Shown in pieces: positions 40,930 through 43,032 of a stretch of 43,032 bases of DNA; the stretch's first letter is position 1; each line of letters begins with the position of its first letter. The stretch comes from a virus. Position numbers and translations under genes: made by a program. The stretch is taken from IMG/VR virus record IMGVR_UViG_3300033998_000099, positions 1-43,032 of that record. One strand, 5' to 3'. The notes under the pieces were generated by a model. That model ran no database searches, was not told where the DNA came from, and was given only the letters and a program-made list of their open reading frames with translations.

Positions 40930-41004
40930 CACTTAATAGCTTATTGTGAATGTATCTTTAGGTTGTTAGTGTTTAACGAATGAGTCGTAAGCTTGGCAAA
41001 GGTC

Positions 41005-41087
41005 AGCTTAGGCGTACGTTGGACATAAAAACGCATGTACAAGGATAGCTTAGGCGTACGTTAGACATAAAAACGCACGCACAAGGA
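41005..41087. repeat. Two 41-bp direct repeats, period 42
   Basis: AGCTTAGGCGTACGTTRGAC then ATAAAAACGCAYGYACAAGGA, at 41005-41045 and 41047-41087, differing at three positions. Each contains the palindrome CGTACG. Iteron-like. Confidence 0.92.
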
Positions 41088-41497
41088 CACTGCCCTGCGC
41101 ATGCGTTGGCCGCGCACCTGGCGCACACCTAGGACCGCACGAGGCAGGCGATATAGATACATGAGGCGGGTTTTGCTTGAGGTAGAGTTGTCCGCGCAGC
41201 GGACACCGCTTGGATTTCTCTTGCTGAGCATGAGGCAGTCCTGAGGCGCGCTTAAAGCATACCCTATGGGGGAATACACCCTGCGCGGAGCGCGATGAGA
41301 TGCGCTCAGAAATTTTTGCAATATTTTTGCACTTTGGAGCGCACTCCTACGCTCGCCAAATGCCTACGCTTGCCGCGCGGCGCGTACCTGAGCTGTACGC
41401 CCCTCCTAGGAACCACCCCATTGATGCAACATAAAGTTAACAAACGAGAAACATAGTTATGATCATGTTACACTGTGTATATATATTTATATATATT

Positions 41498-41717
41498 TAT
41501 ATATAACTATAAGCTTACTATAGGTTACTAAGACTACTAAGAGCTACTATAAGCAATTGAAAGCATAAGTAATTAATTTAATTTCTTTGCTTATAGTAAG
41601 TCTTAGTGTATATATAACTATAAGCTTACTATATGCTACTAAGACTACTAAGAGCTACTATAAGCAATTGAAAGCATAAGTAATTAATTTAATTTCTTTG
41701 CTTATAGTAAGTCCTAG
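41498..41717. repeat. AT-rich 111-bp tandem repeat
   Basis: Two copies (41498-41606 and 41609-41717), period 111, differing at only a few positions. Each holds inverted arms TACTATAAGC / GCTTATAGTA and the run TAATTAATTTAATT. Just left is TATATATATTTATATATATT. Candidate replication origin. Confidence 0.93.
41589..41608 (-). promoter_or_regulatory. T7-promoter-like motif in the tandem repeat
   Basis: Minus strand TAAGACTTACTATAAGC; T7 is TACGACTCACTATAGGG. A second copy (CTAGGACTTACTATAAGC) lies at 41700-41717. Candidate site for the phage RNA polymerase, perhaps priming replication. Confidence 0.4.
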
Positions 41718-41736
41718 AACATGAAGAATCTTTATG

Positions 41737-42114
41737 TTATTCTTCAGCAAGTCCTTGTATTACACCTGGTGCTTTTTTACGTGCATGAATTTCAAAAGGA
41801 TTGTAAAAGTAAGCTTTAAAATAAGCATCTTTCCAGTTTCTTAGCTTAATGATGAAGTACACGAATTGCACAACAAAGAATCCGGAGTATAGCACAATGA
41901 ATATCAATGGACTAAGCATGCGCGCCTGTAGCAAGTGCACACGTTCGTGTTTCAGAACAGCTTCCAGTAAGTAGTGGTTTCGTTCAAGTGTAGCATCCAG
42001 GAAGATTAGGGGTGCGATAGCCATGCCTAGGATTTTGCCTCTGAAATTTATGAATACGTGCACCTCAGCAAAACTAAACACCCAGGTTATAATCCAAATT
42101 GCAATTAGCCACAT
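41737..42114 (-). CDS. Small membrane zinc metallopeptidase (HExxH)
   Basis: 125 aa from ATG 42114, nine bases after GGGGGTG; a GTG at 42126 is also in frame. An N-terminal membrane helix (residues about 2-18), then LKHERVHLLQ with the zinc-binding HERVH at 56-60, a second hydrophobic stretch 66-90, and YNPFEIHARKK, where Glu 108 could be the third ligand (as in NPxE-x-EA ends of gluzincin-like membrane peptidases). Substrate unknown. It is separated from the neighbouring late gene by a palindrome-rich leader. It may act on the host envelope or process a phage protein; both are guesses. Confidence 0.72.
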   Translation of the reverse strand: MWLIAIWIITWVFSFAEVHVFINFRGKILGMAIAPLIFLDATLERNHYLLEAVLKHERVHLLQARMLSPLIFIVLYSGFFVVQFVYFIIKLRNWKDAYFKAYFYNPFEIHARKKAPGVIQGLAEE

Positions 42115-42145
42115 CAAGGTTCTCACCCCCGAATATTTTGCCTCT

Positions 42146-42347
42146 GAGACCGCGTAGAATCGATTTTAAGCATGGGTTAGGGCAGTTGTACGTATGAAAT
42201 ACTATCCGCACTCCTAAGCCAGCCTTAAAATCGATTTAAAAGATAACTCGCGTTTAAATCGATTTTAAGCAGGGGTTAAGTGGGCGGGATATATAAAAGT
42301 ATATCCACGCCCTTGACCCTGGCTTAAAATTGATTCTACGCAGTCTC
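42146..42347. repeat. Nested palindromes around AATCGATTTTAAG motifs
   Basis: Outer arms 42146-42171 and 42322-42347 (26 bp, 2 mismatches). Inside, CTTAAAATCGATTTAAA (42224-42240) pairs perfectly with 42253-42269, and GGATATA/TATATCC (42287-42306) forms a third stem. A further pair GCCCTTGA/TCAAGGGC spans 42308-42352. No T run, so not an ordinary terminator. Confidence 0.9.
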
Positions 42348-42356
42348 AAGGGCATT
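42242..42356 (-). repeat. Dispersed inverted repeat, copy 2
   Basis: Reverse-strand counterpart of 38829-38942 with the same ordered blocks and nearly equal length. Confidence 0.8.
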
Positions 42357-42367
42357 CTAATTTGGGT

Positions 42368-42610
42368 TTAGGACTTGGATTTTTTATAGCTGTTTAGAAG
42401 TCTCTCTGCTTTCGCTGCGACTTGTTTGTAACCGTGCATTCTGGCAAGTCTTAGGGCGCTTCGGAGTGCGTTAATGTTTACTTGCCCTTTTTGCACACCT
42501 CTCCATTCTTTGATTGGGAACTTCTTCTGGCTTGGTAGCAAGAAGTAGCTATCTGGTAGTTTCTTTCTAACTGATTGAGGAGGCGCTTTCCATGGTTTAT
42601 TTACAGCCAT
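42368..42610 (-). CDS. 80-aa basic protein at the end of the late unit
   Basis: ATG at 42610 after AAAGGAGGTGTTAAC. MAVNKPWKAPPQSVRKKLPD, SYFLLPSQKKFPIKEW, then NINALRSALRLARMHGYKQV and AERLLNSYKKSKS. The L-P-x-S-x-F-x-L-P-x-x-x-x-(Y/F)-P-I motif followed by an ALRxAL-type helix is seen in small domains of other phage proteins (DUF6582-like), from memory. Basic, probably nucleic-acid or capsid associated, role unknown. Starts 13 bases after the proline-rich gene stops. Confidence 0.8.
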   Translation of the reverse strand: MAVNKPWKAPPQSVRKKLPDSYFLLPSQKKFPIKEWRGVQKGQVNINALRSALRLARMHGYKQVAAKAERLLNSYKKSKS

Positions 42611-42623
42611 GTTAACACCTCCT

Positions 42624-43032
42624 TTACGGCATTATCTTTAGATATGGAGTTAACGTTCTTGTAATATAGTTACTGCCAAGTAACGGTTTTGTTACTGGCT
42701 TACTAGGTTGCTTAGGAACGCGCTTTGTTTGTTTTTTTACTGGTTCGATTGGCTTTGGTTGTGGCTTTACTGGTTCGCCAGGTAGCCCAGGAACGAGCTT
42801 TACTAGCTCAATTGGTTTTGGTCGTAGCTTTGGTGGTGTTGGTTGTGGCTCTACTAGCTCGATTGGTTTTGGTTGTGGCTTTGGTTGTGGCTTTACTGGC
42901 TCAATTGGCTTTGGTTGTGGCTTTACTGGCTCAATTGGCTTTGGTTGTGGCTTTACTGGCTCAATTGGCTTTGGTTGTGGCTTTACTGGCTCAATTGGCT
43001 TTGGTTGTGGCTTTACTGGCTCAATTGGCTTT
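42624..43032 (-). CDS. Proline-rich repeat protein, C-terminal part (starts outside the window)
   Basis: The frame is open from 43032 and stops at TAA 42624-42626. It has at least five IEPVKPQPKP units, then variant blocks (KPIELVEPQPTPPKLRPKP, LVKLVPGLPGEPVKPQPKP) not present in the left copy, then VKKQTKRVPKQP and the end SNYITRTLTPYLKIMP. Same gene as 1-488; the two ends cannot be joined without ambiguity because repeat numbers and the spacer differ. Followed by the 80-aa gene. Confidence 0.8.
   Translation of the reverse strand, partial: KPIEPVKPQPKPIEPVKPQPKPIEPVKPQPKPIEPVKPQPKPIEPVKPQPKPQPKPIELVEPQPTPPKLRPKPIELVKLVPGLPGEPVKPQPKPIEPVKKQTKRVPKQPSKPVTKPLLGSNYITRTLTPYLKIMP
42661..42773. 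repeat. Terminal direct repeat of the contig (right copy)
   Basis: Identical to 1-113. Beyond it the right end carries sequence variants absent from the left end. Confidence 0.9.
42877..43032. repeat. 30-bp tandem array running off the window
   Basis: About 5.2 units of the same 30-bp repeat as at 91-210; the contig ends inside the array. Confidence 0.95.

Larger units (their letters stand above)
40677..41736. other. Non-coding early island 2 (promoter, direct repeats, GC-rich block, AT-rich tandem repeat)
   Basis: About 1 kb without a supportable gene. From left: promoter P-E; alternating GCGCGC tracts and hairpins (40790-40930); two 41-bp direct repeats (41005-41087); a GC-rich block about 41090-41420 with hairpins such as TGTCCGC-TGC-GCGGACA; then AT-rich DNA with a 111-bp tandem duplication. 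The layout next to early genes resembles a replication origin or genome-end region. No tRNA-like clover leaf or T-loop was found. Confidence 0.8.

Noticed and set aside
41061-41321. 86-codon minus-strand frame in the GC-rich block
   Set aside because: Starts at a TTG without a ribosome site, composition is R/S/C-rich and unlike the phage proteins, and it crosses hairpins and part of a direct repeat. Treated as non-coding.
40677-41736. tRNA or other known structured RNA
   Set aside because: No T-loop or acceptor-stem arrangement found; hairpins are short and isolated.
1-43032. Prophage interpretation
   Set aside because: No integrase, excisionase, repressor, att-like core or host flanking genes; the ends overlap each other. 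It is a stand-alone lytic genome.

Overview
The window is an essentially complete genome of a lytic, T7-type podovirus (Autographiviridae-like gene plan), about 42.6 kb, opened inside a repeat. Every supported gene lies on the minus strand. The first 113 bases are repeated exactly at 42661-42773, and both window ends run into the same 30-bp tandem array inside one proline-rich gene, so the contig is a circular or terminally redundant assembly cut within that gene. There is no integrase, repressor, tRNA or CRISPR array.

Layout, read in the direction of transcription from the right. (1) 42.6-36.4 kb is the early region: a small membrane protein with a HERVH zinc-protease motif, a 1-kb non-coding island with repeats, then small acidic unknown genes behind at least six sigma70/sigmaA-type promoters. 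A three-gene set (A-B-C) occurs twice here. (2) 36.3-32.2 kb carries a 49-aa membrane microprotein, the single-subunit RNA polymerase, three tandem paralogous unknown genes and a gp2.5-like single-strand DNA-binding protein. (3) 32.1-24.0 kb is DNA metabolism: gp3-like endonuclease I, gp4-like primase-helicase, a 30-aa microprotein, dNMP kinase, a family A DNA polymerase without the T7 thioredoxin-binding segment, a 5'-3' exonuclease, ThyX and a monomeric B12-dependent ribonucleotide reductase. (4) 24.0-3.4 kb is the virion: portal, scaffold, major capsid protein (terminators on both sides), tail tubular proteins A and B, three internal or ejection proteins (gp14-, gp15- and gp16-like; the last has a transglycosylase motif and a helix-hairpin-helix segment), and two tail fibres sharing an N-terminal collar-binding domain, one with a glycosidase-like barrel. 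(5) 3.4-0.5 kb holds four small membrane or coiled-coil genes (lysis region) and the small and large terminase. (6) The proline-rich repeat gene, then an 80-aa protein, end the late unit across the window junction.

How it works together: host RNA polymerase reads the early promoters and makes the phage RNA polymerase, which then transcribes the replication and late genes, as in T7. The nucleotide genes (reductase, ThyX, dNMP kinase) feed the phage replisome. Host: strong AGGAGGTGA ribosome sites, TTGACA/TATAAT promoters, a low-GC genome, ThyX and a class II reductase fit a low-GC bacterium such as a Firmicute or a Thermotogae-like thermophile. That is an inference; the sequence alone does not settle it.

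The least explained parts are the duplicated early cassette, the three tandem paralogs, the repeat-rich island at 38.8-42.4 kb (a 115-bp inverted repeat pair, a 111-bp AT-rich tandem repeat with T7-promoter-like motifs, a 42-bp-period direct repeat), the apparent AUC start of the RNA polymerase, and the repeat gene at the window junction.
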